A stretch of 64,000 nucleotides of DNA from positions 1-64,000 of the forward strand of contig CAZIZN010000026.1 in NCBI GenBank assembly GCA_964543795.1, read 5' to 3'. This document shows positions 35,045-43,683 of this stretch, in pieces. Position 1 is the stretch's first letter. Every line of letters starts with the position of its first letter. The DNA comes from JACKIC01 sp964543795 (GTDB taxonomy: Bacteria; Planctomycetota; UBA1135; UBA2386). Under the pieces are notes generated by a model, which was not told the origin of the DNA, did not search any database, and saw only the letters and a program-made list of their open reading frames with translations. The position numbers were made by a program, and so were the translations under genes.

Positions 35045-35502
35045 GGCCCCAGCCGCGGTGCGCTGCCTTCGCCGCGCGACAGCAGCTCGAAACCGAGCAG
35101 CGGCGAGCCTTCGGGGTAGAGGCGGCAGTGCAGTTCGTGCGGCACGATCGCGCCGCGCACGGCGAACGGGAACAGGAAGTCGCCCCCGGTCCAGAAGAAC
35201 GGCAGCGGCGGCAGCACGTCCTCGTAGGCGCCGTCGATCCACTTGCTCGTGTAGCCCTCGGTGTGGTGCACCACGCGGCGGCGCGCCGTGCGGTAGCCCT
35301 CCTTCACCAGCGCGATCTCGTGGTCCCCGCCGACGATGCCGCCGATCGGCAGCCGCGCCGGCGTGGTGGCACCGGTGTCGACGCCGTCGACGAGGATGCG
35401 GGCGCCGAGCGGTTCGCTGGTCACCAGCACGTGGTCCTCGCCCGAGAACGTGGTGCAGGCGGTCGCGAACGGCGCGGCACAAGCCAGGAACAGGGCACGC
35501 AT
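35041..35502 (-). CDS. PEGA-domain lipoprotein
   Basis: 153 residues starting MRALFLACAAPFATACTTF, a lipoprotein signal with the lipobox ATAC. A PEGA-type beta segment follows (VLVTSEPLGARILVDGVDTG, then KEGYRTARRRVV), a small repeat common in planctomycete and myxobacterial envelope proteins. The C-terminal half has a hydrophobic patch (LPPLPFFWTGGDFLFPFAV) and no known fold. The start at 35502 is set by the signal peptide; in-frame upstream codons are not used. A TAGGAT hexamer ends 7 bases before the ATG. It is coupled to the GmhB-like gene. Confidence 0.8.
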   Translation of the reverse strand: MRALFLACAAPFATACTTFSGEDHVLVTSEPLGARILVDGVDTGATTPARLPIGGIVGGDHEIALVKEGYRTARRRVVHHTEGYTSKWIDGAYEDVLPPLPFFWTGGDFLFPFAVRGAIVPHELHCRLYPEGSPLLGFELLSRGEGSAPRLGP

Positions 35503-35602
35503 GGCGCGGATCCTATCGGCTGCCGGCAGCGATGAGGCCTCGCCTTTCCGCGCGAGTCCGGTATCCTCGGACACCGTTCCGTCCACCGGCCGGGAAGGTC
35601 AT

Positions 35603-35628
35603 CCCGGGCCGATGTCATCGGGCCCGGG
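35603..35628. promoter_or_regulatory. 12-bp inverted repeat upstream of the SH3-domain gene
   Basis: CCCGGGCCGATG (35603-35614) faces CATCGGGCCCGGG (35616-35628), with one extra G in the right arm and one base between them. It ends 20 bases before the ATG and 11 bases before a GGAGG ribosome-binding site (35640-35644). It could be an operator or an RNA hairpin controlling translation. Confidence 0.5.
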
Positions 35629-35648
35629 CGGGCCCCACCGGAGGTTGC

Positions 35649-36797
35649 ATGGTCGTTCGATTCGCTATCCGAGGCGCCGAGGTCACGGCGCTTCGCCGGG
35701 CCGCGGCTCCTGCCGCGGCGTTCGCTCTCGCCGCAGGCCTCGTGCTCGCGCAGGATCCATCCGCCGCGCCGGCACCCCAGCAGCTCGCGCGCGTCGTCGT
35801 CGAGAAGGCGCCGCTGCGCTGCTGGCCGAGCCAGGTGGCCTCGCCGCCGGTCTTCGAAGACGTGCTCGCCAAGGACGAGGTCGTCGAGGTCGGCAAGAGC
35901 GAGGGTGGCTTCCGGGCCGTCGTGCTGCCGCTCGGCCCCGTCGGCTACGTCAGCAAGAAGTTCACGGTCGAAGGCGAAGGGGGCGCGCTGCTGACCAAGG
36001 GCGGCAACGTGTCCTTCCGTTACCGGCCGCGCACCACCGAGGCGCCGGTCGAGTACCTGGCCGATGCGACGCCGCTCGCGGTGGTCGGCGAGGACGGCGA
36101 CTGGTGGCGCGTGCGCGTCGCGAGCGTTCCCGCGTGGCTGCCCGAAACCGACCTGCAGGTCGTGCCGCTCGGCGACGCCGCGGCGACGGAAGCGCACCAG
36201 AAGACGCTGGCCCGTTTCGCGGGCGAGGTCGAGGCGAGGAAGCAGGAGATCGCGCGCCTGGAACAGGTCAGGAAGCAGCAGGACGCGGACCTCGCAGCGC
36301 TGGCCCTCGTCGAGCAGGCGTTCGCCAAGGAGCTCGAGAAGCCGGCGGCCGAGCAGCGCTTCGACGGACTCGCCGAGGCGCTCGCGAAGCTCGACGCGAC
36401 GATCGCGCCGGAGTCGGCGGCGAAGCCGCAGGTGGCGGCGCTGGCCCGCCGCATCGAGACGCAGCGCTGGATCGCCGAGGCCGTCGCCGTGAAGGAGGCG
36501 AAGCCGGTGCCCGCGACGGACATCCAGCCGGTCGTACAACCCAAGGACGAACTCGAACGGTTCCAGTCGATCGGCTGGCTGCGCTACGAATCGTCGTTCA
36601 CGGGGCCGGGCACCTACTACCTCGAGAAGGGCGGCAAGCGCCTGCACAACGTGGTCTGCTCGACCGGGCGCTACGACCTGGCGCTGTTCCTCGATCGCGA
36701 GGTCGGACTGATGGGGCCACGCCGCAAGCCGGCGGTCGACGGCGTCAGCAACCTCGACATCGAACGCATCGAAGTGCTCGGCGCACCCAGTCGGTAG
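35649..36797 (+). CDS. Exported SH3-like protein with coiled coil
   Basis: 382 residues with a signal peptide (about 1-35, ending FALAAGLVLAQ). Two bacterial SH3-like segments follow: about 48-110 (VEKAPLRCWPSQVASPP, GYVSKKFTV) and about 115-170 (GGNVSFRYRPRTTE, DWWRVRVASVPAWLPE). A coiled coil spans about 185-260 (ARKQEIARLEQVRKQQDADL). The C-terminal 90 residues contain IGWLRYESSFTGPGTYYLEK, a small unrecognised domain. It is one of the few genes here with a clear Shine-Dalgarno sequence, GGAGG 4 bases before the ATG. A peptidoglycan or envelope binding role is plausible but unproven. Confidence 0.8.
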   Translation: MVVRFAIRGAEVTALRRAAAPAAAFALAAGLVLAQDPSAAPAPQQLARVVVEKAPLRCWPSQVASPPVFEDVLAKDEVVEVGKSEGGFRAVVLPLGPVGYVSKKFTVEGEGGALLTKGGNVSFRYRPRTTEAPVEYLADATPLAVVGEDGDWWRVRVASVPAWLPETDLQVVPLGDAAATEAHQKTLARFAGEVEARKQEIARLEQVRKQQDADLAALALVEQAFAKELEKPAAEQRFDGLAEALAKLDATIAPESAAKPQVAALARRIETQRWIAEAVAVKEAKPVPATDIQPVVQPKDELERFQSIGWLRYESSFTGPGTYYLEKGGKRLHNVVCSTGRYDLALFLDREVGLMGPRRKPAVDGVSNLDIERIEVLGAPSR

Positions 36798-36941
36798 CGG
36801 GCCGCGCGCCGTCGCGGGCGAGCCCGCGCTCGCGCTGTCAAGGGCGGAGCCGGCGTCGCGGAACGGGACCGAAGCTGTCCCGGTCCGAATGCCGAAGGAG
36901 GCAATCGGGCCGGCCAGACCGGCTGCTCCGGATCGCGACCC

Positions 36942-38525
36942 TTGACCGCCGTCACCGCACCCGCCGCCGCTCCCCGCCTCGCCCGGCCTTCGTCCGCCGG
37001 CGCGGCCGCGGCGCTGCTGTTCGCCGCTGCGGGGCTGACCGCGCAGGGCGATGCCGCGGCCCCGGCACCCGGCGGTGCGGCACCCTATCAGCGCTGGCTG
37101 CGCGAGGGGGAGCAGCACCTCGACCGCGAGGACCCGGTGCTCGCCTGGCAATCCTTCCAGCGCGCCTTCGCCGAACGGGCCGGCGATGCGGCGGCACAGG
37201 TCGGGCTCGGCCGCACGCAGCTGATGCTCGGCCGTGCCGATCGCGCGCTGCTCCGCGCCGAGGCGGCGCTCGCGGTCGCAGCGGACCACCAGGACGGCAT
37301 GGCGCTGCTCGTGCGCGCGCAGATCCGCGCTCGCGAGTTCGACGCCGCGGTGCGCAGCGCCGGCCGGTTCGTGCTGCACTGCGAGGAACCCGGCGCCGAA
37401 CTGCTCGCTGCGCGCGCGTCGGCGCTCTTCCGGGTGCAGCGGACCGACGAGGCCGCGACGGCCTACCAGCTCGTGGTGGCGCTCGAGCCGGAACATGCCG
37501 AGGCGCACCTGCGACTGGGTTCGGGCCTGCTGCCGCCGACGGAGGTCCGCATCGGCCCCGAACTCCGGCAGGCGGTCGCCGCCGCACGCGCGGGCGATCT
37601 GGCGCGGAGCGCCGCGCTGCTGCGCAGCGTGCTCGATCGGCAGCCGCGACATCCCGTCGCGCACCGGCTGCTCGGCGAGGCGCTGTTCGCCCAGCGCTTC
37701 GTGCGCAGCATGGCGGCCAACGATGCGAGCTTCCAGGCGCTGGCGGCCGCGCTGCCGCGGCCCGCGGTGCGGCAGCTGCCGATCGGTCAGTTCGTGCGCG
37801 GCTACGACGAACTCGACCCGGGCCGCGCCGCGGTGGTCGAGCAGGCGGTGGCGCTGTTCGGCAGCCGGCTCGCCAAACTGCTCGCGGTGGGTGGCAGCCA
37901 CGACCTGTTGCGCGAACTCGACCGCACGACCGACGCGCCGTCGCGCGCCAACCTCCGGGGTCGGCGCACGTTCGACGGCCGCGTCTGGGACGACGTGCGC
38001 GGCATCGGCGGGTTGACGGCTGCGACCGGGATCGAGGCGCTCGACGAGGCCGCGCAGTTCGGCTTCGACACGCTGGCGCACGAACTGGCGCACCAGGTCC
38101 ACTTCTTCGCCTTCACCCCGCTGCAGCGCGCGCGCATCAAGGCGCTCTACCAGCGCGCGCTGCGCGAGGACCGCTGCCTCGACTACTACGCGGCGAGCAA
38201 CGAGGCGGAGTACTTCGGCCAGGGCGTGGAGGCGTTCCGCAGCTTCGCCAAGCGACCGGGCGGCGAGACGACGCACGGCCACACGCGCTTCGAGCTGTTC
38301 CGGGTCGATCCCGAATTGCACGACTTCATCGCCGGCCTCGTCGAGTTCGATCCGCTGACCCTGCCCGGCCGCGAGGCGGTGCTGCTCGCTGCCCACGCGG
38401 TGGCGCTGCGCTGCGGGCGGCCCGAGGACGCGCGCACCGCGGCGAGCTGGCTGTCGCCCGGTCCGGAGCGCGAGCGGTTGCTCGCCGCGGCCGAAGGGGA
38501 GATCGCGGCCGCGCAGAGCCGCTGA
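36942..38525 (+). CDS. Exported TPR protein with HExxH metallopeptidase-like domain
   Basis: 527 residues from a TTG start, supported because no other in-frame start precedes the signal peptide (SSAGAAAALLFAAAGLTAQ). TPR-like repeats run through about 50-250 (AWQSFQRAFAERAGDAAAQV, AATAYQLVVALEPEHAEAHL). The C-terminal half has H380-ELA-H384 in TLAHELAHQVHFFAF and, about 40 residues on, ASNEAEYFGQGVEAF, whose Glu could be the third zinc ligand as in gluzincins. The arrangement resembles anthrax-lethal-factor-like or similar secreted peptidases, but the exact family is uncertain. The 144-base region before it holds hairpins (GCCGG-CCAGA-CCGGC) and AAGGAGG 40 bases from the start. Confidence 0.75.
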   Translation: MTAVTAPAAAPRLARPSSAGAAAALLFAAAGLTAQGDAAAPAPGGAAPYQRWLREGEQHLDREDPVLAWQSFQRAFAERAGDAAAQVGLGRTQLMLGRADRALLRAEAALAVAADHQDGMALLVRAQIRAREFDAAVRSAGRFVLHCEEPGAELLAARASALFRVQRTDEAATAYQLVVALEPEHAEAHLRLGSGLLPPTEVRIGPELRQAVAAARAGDLARSAALLRSVLDRQPRHPVAHRLLGEALFAQRFVRSMAANDASFQALAAALPRPAVRQLPIGQFVRGYDELDPGRAAVVEQAVALFGSRLAKLLAVGGSHDLLRELDRTTDAPSRANLRGRRTFDGRVWDDVRGIGGLTAATGIEALDEAAQFGFDTLAHELAHQVHFFAFTPLQRARIKALYQRALREDRCLDYYAASNEAEYFGQGVEAFRSFAKRPGGETTHGHTRFELFRVDPELHDFIAGLVEFDPLTLPGREAVLLAAHAVALRCGRPEDARTAASWLSPGPERERLLAAAEGEIAAAQSR

Positions 38526-38579
38526 GTCTTTCGCGGATTCGTTGTCACCGCCGGGGGCGTGCGGGCCACGTGCGCGTCG

Positions 38580-39269
38580 ATGAACACGAGCCTTCCCATC
38601 CAGACCGCCGTCTACGGGCCGCGCGAACGCATCCTGCAACTCGGCGAACAGCGCCTGAGCGACGCCGAGTGTCTGGCCTTGCTGCTGCGCACCGGCGCGC
38701 GCGGCGAAGCTGCCGAACAGATGGGGCAGCGCCTGCTGCGGCGGTTCGGCGGACTCGCGGGACTGGCCGGCGCCCGCCTGCTCGAGGTCGCCCAGCAGCC
38801 CGCCGTCGGCCCCGTTCGCGCGGCGGCGATCGGGGCGGCGTTCGGGCTCGCCCGACGCCTCGCGGAAGCCGCGCTGCGGCCGGGCACCGCGGTCCGCCAC
38901 GGCGCCGACGTCGCGCGCATCGTGCGGGACTCGGCGCGCGGCTCGCGGCGGGAGAGCTTCTACGCGGTGCTGCTCGACGCGCGCCACCGCGTGCTCGCGG
39001 TCTCGGTGGTCAGCACCGGTGGCCTCGACGGCGCCCCCGTGCACCCGCGCGAGGTGTTCGGCCCGGCGATCCGCGACGGTGCGGCGGCGATCGTGGTCGC
39101 GCACAACCACCCGTCCGGCGATCCGACACCGAGTGCCGACGACCGCGGCGTCACCGAGCGCCTGCGGGCCGCCGGCGAACTCGTCGGCATCGAACTGCTC
39201 GACCACCTGGTCGTCGGCGCCGAGCGCTACTACAGCTTCGCCGAGGAGCGGTACCTGTCGTTGCAGTGA
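38580..39269 (+). CDS. radC: RadC-family JAB/MPN domain protein
   Basis: 229 residues. The N-terminal helix-hairpin-helix region (GEQRLSDAECLALLLRTGA and FGGLAGLAGARLLEV) precedes the JAMM metal site, visible as HNHPSGDPTPSADD with upstream VHPREVFGPAI. RadC was once thought a repair protein; its biochemical role is still unclear, although relatives associate with DNA metabolism. The ATG at 38580 matches the family start. It stands alone, 54 bases after the TPR-HExxH gene and 141 bases before the sigma-factor fusion. Confidence 0.94.
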   Translation: MNTSLPIQTAVYGPRERILQLGEQRLSDAECLALLLRTGARGEAAEQMGQRLLRRFGGLAGLAGARLLEVAQQPAVGPVRAAAIGAAFGLARRLAEAALRPGTAVRHGADVARIVRDSARGSRRESFYAVLLDARHRVLAVSVVSTGGLDGAPVHPREVFGPAIRDGAAAIVVAHNHPSGDPTPSADDRGVTERLRAAGELVGIELLDHLVVGAERYYSFAEERYLSLQ

Positions 39270-39410
39270 CGGCCGCGGACGGCCTGCCGGGCGCGGCGGC
39301 CCCGGGAGCGCCCTTGCCCGGGTTCCGGGCGATGCCGGCACACCTCGCGCGAATCGACCGGAGAATGGGCGGCGACCGGTTCTCCCTCCTGGTCCGGAGA
39401 TCCCGAGCCG

Positions 39411-41768
39411 ATGCCGCGAACGCCCTTCGACTTCCCTGCCCTCGTGCGCGAACACCACGCCGCCGTCTTCCGCAGCGCGCTGCGGGTCACCGGCGATGCC
39501 GCCGCCGCGAGCGACGTCACGCAGGAGGTGTTCCTGCGCGTGCTCGAGGGCAAGCAGCGCCTGGACCGCGCCGCCAGCGTGCGCGCGGTGCTCTGCTGGC
39601 TGGCGACACGGCTCGGTGCGAACGCCGTGCGCGCGCGCCGGCGGCGGCAAGGACACGAGGAGAACGCCATGCACCACCACGACCTCACCCCGATCGATCC
39701 CGCCGAGGCCTGCTCCGCCGCCGACCTCGCCGCCGCCGTGCAGCGCCACGTCGACGCCCTGCCGGCCGACCTGCGCCTGCCGCTCCTGCTGCGCTGCCAG
39801 GACGAACTCGACTACCGCGCCATCGGCAGCGCGCTCGCGATCGGCGAATCGACCGCACACGACCGCGTGCAGCGCGCGCTGCAGCAGTTGCGTCGGGCCC
39901 TCGGTGGCCGCGGCCTCGCACTCGCCGCCGCGGACGTCGAACGCGCGCTGGGTGCGGCAGCGCCGGCGGCGCCCGCGGGCCTCGAAGCGGTCTGCCTGCA
40001 ACTCGCGCCGCGCGCCGGCCTCGTGACCGGCGCCCTGGCGAAGGCCGCGGTCGCGGTGCTCGCCGTCGCCGTCGCGACGGTGCTCGCCTTCGAACTCGCC
40101 GACCGGACGGCGCCGTCGCCGGCCGCGGTCGTCGCCGCGGCCGAGCCGTTCTCCGCAGCGGCGCCGTTCGCGGCGACCGACGGCCGGGATCCCGGGCCTT
40201 CGGGGCTGCGCAGTGCGGTCGTGCTGGAGCCGGCGACCGACGCGCCGCCGGCCGGCGTGCAGGACCCTGCCCCCGCGGTCGCGGTGGTGTTCACGGGCAC
40301 CGTGCACGACGCGGCCGCCTGGCCGGTCGCGGACGCGGCCGTCGTCGCGGTCGCCAGCGGCGGGCTGAAGCCGTTCGTGCTCGGCACGGCGCGCACCGAC
40401 GCCGCCGGCGCGTTCCGCCTCGAACTGACCGACGAGCGCAACCTGCGTCCGAGTGCCGTGCGGCTGCGGGTGATCGAGGGCAAGCAGGTCCTGCTCGAGA
40501 CCGCCGACCTCGCGGTGCCGCCGCCCGCCGACACCCGGCCGCTGGCCCTGGTGTTGCCGGCGTCGGCGGGCATCGCCACGGAACGATTCGCCGTGACCGC
40601 GACCGTGCGCGGACCCGACGGCCAGCCGGTGGCCGGTGCCCTTGCCCGGCTGCTGCGCGGTGCTGGGCCGAAGCCCGAGCTGCAGCGCGCGCCCGACCAC
40701 GAAGGCACGACCGATGCGCGGGGCGAGGTGAGGTTCCTGGGCCGCACGCTCGGGGATCACTGGTTGTTCGTCGACGGCCGTGCCCTCGGCCTGGGCACGC
40801 GCTGCCTGCCGCTGGTCCAACTGCGCGCCGGCCTGCGCAGCGTCGCGGTCGAGCTCGCCGCGGGTCGGAGCTGGTCGGGCACGGTGCGCGGACTCGACGG
40901 TTCGGTGCTCGACCACCTCTCGGTCTGGGTCGAGGACGAACGCACCGGCGTCGTGACGAGCGGCGAGGTCGGTGCCGGCGGCGAGGTCCGGTTCGCGGGC
41001 CTCGACGAGGGACCCTACACGCTGCAGGTGCAGGCGTGGGGCTGGTCGCCCGCGCGCCGCACGGGCCTGGCTCCGGGATCGCCGTTCGCCGTGCAGTGCA
41101 AGCGCGCCGACGACGAACGTGCGCACGGCGACCACATGGCCGAACTGCACGGCGAACTCGTCGACGGCGCGACCGGCGAACCGGTTTCGTTCCAGTACTG
41201 GGACGTCGACACCTTCGCGCTCGTGCCCGGGACCTCGACTCTGCTCTGGGACCGCATGAAGCCGCCGGGACCGTTCCAGCGCCACGACGACGGCAAGGCG
41301 CTGCTGCGCTTCCACAAGGTCGGCCTCGCCGCGGGCAGCTGGGCGCTGGTCGCGCACTTGCGTGGCAAGGGCCGGGCTGCGGTCGGCCTCGATCTCGCCG
41401 ATGGGGAACTGCGCACCGTGCGGCTTGCGCTGCAGCGCGGCGGCGAGGCGCACGGCGTGGTGCAGGGCGCCGGCGACGCGCCGGTCGCCAAGGCGCACGT
41501 GTTCGTCGTCGGCGTCGGCGAACTCGCCGACCGGCTCGTGCAGGAGTGGCAGCAGGACGAACGGCAGCGGGACCCCCTTGCGCCCTCGCCTTCGGTGCTC
41601 GCCGCCTCGGTGCGCAGCGGCGCGGACGGTTCGTTCGCGCTGCGTGGAGTGCCGTGCGGGGCGGCGCTGCGTCTCGTCGCGGTGCACGGCGGCAGAGCCG
41701 TCGTCTCGCCGCCGTTCGAGATGAAGGAGGGCGAACGGATCGAGCGGCTCGTGTTGCGCCTGCCGTGA
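39411..41768 (+). CDS. ECF sigma factor fused to a membrane helix and extracytoplasmic beta-sandwich domains
   Basis: 785 residues in one open frame. Residues about 5-70 are sigma region 2 (LVREHHAAVFRSALRVTGD, ASDVTQEVFLRVLEGKQRL) and about 100-165 region 4 (VDALPADLRLPLLLRC, YRAIGSALAIGESTAHDRVQ). A transmembrane helix follows at about 208-226 (ALAKAAVAVLAVAVATVLAF). The remaining 560 residues are five or so carboxypeptidase-regulatory/Ig-like beta-sandwich units: FTGTVHDAAAWPVADAAVV, VTATVRGPDGQPVAGALAR, WSGTVRGLDGSVLDHLSVW, LHGELVDGATGEPVSFQYW and HGVVQGAGDAPVAKAHVFV. Sensor and promoter-recognition parts would thus sit in one chain across the membrane. No anti-sigma gene is adjacent. A frameshift artefact is unlikely because no overlap or slippery run is seen. 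Confidence 0.85.
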   Translation: MPRTPFDFPALVREHHAAVFRSALRVTGDAAAASDVTQEVFLRVLEGKQRLDRAASVRAVLCWLATRLGANAVRARRRRQGHEENAMHHHDLTPIDPAEACSAADLAAAVQRHVDALPADLRLPLLLRCQDELDYRAIGSALAIGESTAHDRVQRALQQLRRALGGRGLALAAADVERALGAAAPAAPAGLEAVCLQLAPRAGLVTGALAKAAVAVLAVAVATVLAFELADRTAPSPAAVVAAAEPFSAAAPFAATDGRDPGPSGLRSAVVLEPATDAPPAGVQDPAPAVAVVFTGTVHDAAAWPVADAAVVAVASGGLKPFVLGTARTDAAGAFRLELTDERNLRPSAVRLRVIEGKQVLLETADLAVPPPADTRPLALVLPASAGIATERFAVTATVRGPDGQPVAGALARLLRGAGPKPELQRAPDHEGTTDARGEVRFLGRTLGDHWLFVDGRALGLGTRCLPLVQLRAGLRSVAVELAAGRSWSGTVRGLDGSVLDHLSVWVEDERTGVVTSGEVGAGGEVRFAGLDEGPYTLQVQAWGWSPARRTGLAPGSPFAVQCKRADDERAHGDHMAELHGELVDGATGEPVSFQYWDVDTFALVPGTSTLLWDRMKPPGPFQRHDDGKALLRFHKVGLAAGSWALVAHLRGKGRAAVGLDLADGELRTVRLALQRGGEAHGVVQGAGDAPVAKAHVFVVGVGELADRLVQEWQQDERQRDPLAPSPSVLAASVRSGADGSFALRGVPCGAALRLVAVHGGRAVVSPPFEMKEGERIERLVLRLP

Positions 41769-41834
41769 GAGTCGCGGTCCGCGATGCGGCGGCCCCAAGC
41801 TCGCACGCTGCGGGGTCGCGCCGCGCGCCGCGGC

Positions 41835-42392
41835 TCAGCGTTGCGCCAGGATCCGTTCGCCGGTCGCGAAGAAGACGCCGCCCTTCTGGTGGTGGATCGT
41901 GCGCGGGCCGGACGCCGGGAAACGCCACTCGCCTGCCTGCCAGAGCGCGTCGTCGGCCCAGGCGGCCAGGCACTCGAGCACGAACAGGTCGTAGCGCTGC
42001 GCGATCGTCGGCTCGGGCACGACGCGGCACTCGAGCCACGCCGCACAGCCGTGCAGCAGCGGTGCCGGCACCTGCTCGCCGCGGTCGAAGCGCAGGTCGT
42101 GCGCGGCGAACTTGTCGAGGTCGCGCCCCGACGTGGTGCCGAGCGCGTAACAGAGATCCAGCTGGTCGGTGGTGGGCGCCATCAGCACGCAGGCGCCGGC
42201 GGCCTCGACGAGCCCGCGCGTCCAGGTGTCCTGGGCGATGACGGCGGCGAACTTCGGCGGTTCGAAGTCGAGCGGCATGACCCAGGCAGCGGCCATGACG
42301 TTGTCGCGGCCGCCGTGGCTCGCGGCGATCAGGGTGGTGGGACCGTGGTTGAGCAGACGATGGGCGTGGGCGAGCGGGACGGGGATCCGCAT
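41835..42392 (-). CDS. Flavin reductase-like domain protein
   Basis: 185 residues of the FMN-binding flavin reductase fold: TTLIAASHGGRDNVMAAAWV is the usual flavin-binding N-terminus, and VIAQDTWTRGLVEAAGACVL and LCYALGTTSGRDLDKFAA are typical following segments. Relatives reduce flavin or bind it in oxidoreductase systems; the partner is unknown. The ATG at 42392 is chosen because the fold begins there; codons further upstream in the frame are low-complexity. A TAGCCT hexamer ends 7 bases before the ATG. It is convergent with the sigma-factor fusion. Confidence 0.85.
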   Translation of the reverse strand: MRIPVPLAHAHRLLNHGPTTLIAASHGGRDNVMAAAWVMPLDFEPPKFAAVIAQDTWTRGLVEAAGACVLMAPTTDQLDLCYALGTTSGRDLDKFAAHDLRFDRGEQVPAPLLHGCAAWLECRVVPEPTIAQRYDLFVLECLAAWADDALWQAGEWRFPASGPRTIHHQKGGVFFATGERILAQR

Positions 42393-42591
42393 GGGGCGGA
42401 GGCTAGCAGGTGGGATCGTCCGCCGAAGGACTGCTGGAAAGCCTTGTCCGACACCTGCGTGGACGCCGGGCGACGACCGCCGCCGACGGCTGTCCAGGCT
42501 TTCCCGCAGGACCCACATCGGCGGCTCGCTGGTGTCGCGGCGGCGACGAAGTCGGAACGGCGAGTTGGGCGCGCCGCTGCCGGGGCCCGGT

Positions 42592-43461
42592 TCACAGCAG
42601 CGCGCGCACCCCGTTGCTGAAGGCCAGCGTCCCGTTCGCCGACAACTCGGCGCACTGCAGCGTGACCAGGCCCGTGAGTCCGGCCGGAACCGGCACGGGC
42701 ATCGCGACCCCCTGGGGCTGCGGCGTCAGGAGCACGGCGCACACGGGCACGCCCGCCGGTCCACAACCGCCGACCGGGCTCGGCGCGCCGCCGATGGCGA
42801 GGGCGCCCAGCACGCCGTTCATGCCGCCGACGGCGAGCGTGAGGGTGCGAGTCCCCGCCTCGGTCAGCGACGCGGCGAGGCTCGGCCCACAGGCTGGACC
42901 GACGACGTCGAGGGCCGAGGCCTGCGGCACGAACTGCACCGTCACCGGGTACGAGCACACGGCGCCGCCGAAGTTCACGGTCAGTGCGTCCACGCGCACG
43001 GGAATCGGTCGCTGTCCCAGCACGACGGGCACGTCGACGCTCTGCGTGGCCTGGATGCCGACGAGTTCCCACGTGGTGTCGTCGTTCACGTCGACCCAGG
43101 GCGGCGACGCCATCAGGCAGGCCGGGGCCACCGAGAGGCGCAGCACGCCCGCGAGCGGAGTGCTCGCCGCGAACGTGAAGCGCACGTTGCCGGACGCGGA
43201 CGACCAGCAGCCGTAGCAGCCGAACGGCGGCGAGTCCGCGGTGACGCGGAGCGCGCTGGACGTGCCGACGGTGACCTGGGCCGAGCCGATGCCGGGCAGG
43301 GTCAGCGCGGTCGCCCCGGCGACCGGCATCGGCTGCGTGACGACGCCGCCGTAGGAGGGTTGGTAGGCGACCTGGAGTCCGCCCGTGGCGGTGACGAGGA
43401 TGGTCTGCGCCGGCAGCACTTCGAGACCGAACAGGAGCACGGTCGCGACGAAGCGTCTCAT
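42592..43461 (-). CDS. Secreted beta-rich protein of unknown function
   Basis: 289 residues with a signal peptide (RRFVATVLLFGLEVLPAQ). The mature protein is rich in Val, Gly, Thr and Ser with cysteine pairs (FGCYGCWSS, GGCGPAGVPVC). Its last 70 residues, ending GLVTLQCAELSANGTLAFSN, look like a C-terminal beta module of a type I have seen in secreted planctomycete proteins. No enzyme motif is present. A -10-like TACCGT lies 6 bases before the ATG. The M43 protease nearby has a similar C-terminal module (INTGYTLAGAYGFLG-type), so both may be sorted alike. Confidence 0.7.
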   Translation of the reverse strand: MRRFVATVLLFGLEVLPAQTILVTATGGLQVAYQPSYGGVVTQPMPVAGATALTLPGIGSAQVTVGTSSALRVTADSPPFGCYGCWSSASGNVRFTFAASTPLAGVLRLSVAPACLMASPPWVDVNDDTTWELVGIQATQSVDVPVVLGQRPIPVRVDALTVNFGGAVCSYPVTVQFVPQASALDVVGPACGPSLAASLTEAGTRTLTLAVGGMNGVLGALAIGGAPSPVGGCGPAGVPVCAVLLTPQPQGVAMPVPVPAGLTGLVTLQCAELSANGTLAFSNGVRALL

Positions 43462-43683
43462 ACGCGTACGGTAGCGCGTCGTCGGCGCGCCGCAGCACGG
43501 GTCGAAGGGGGCAGCTTCGTTTCGCAAGGGGCGGAATGCCGGGTGATGCCGCAGGGGGGCACGGGCCGCGCGATGCCGCGGCGAGGCGCGCGTTGCGACG
43601 CCGCGTTCGGGCACGGGCGCGGCAGGATCGCGCCAGCCGCGGTCGGTCGGCAGCGGTGGGTCGGCCGCGGTGGGTGGGGCGAG

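Noticed and set aside
36888..36905. A GCCGAAGGAGGCAA stretch resembling part of a glycine riboswitch
   Set aside because: The flanking conserved elements of the aptamer (GGAGAG upstream and CTCTCAGG downstream) are missing, and the downstream gene is not for glycine metabolism.
35336..42241. Very long open frames on the opposite strand or in other frames across 35-42 kb, up to about 2,300 codons
   Set aside because: In DNA of about 70% G+C the third-position bias keeps stops out of the other frames. Their translations are Arg/Ala/Gly-rich or Gln/His/Asp-rich without domains, and clear genes lie in the overlapping frame.
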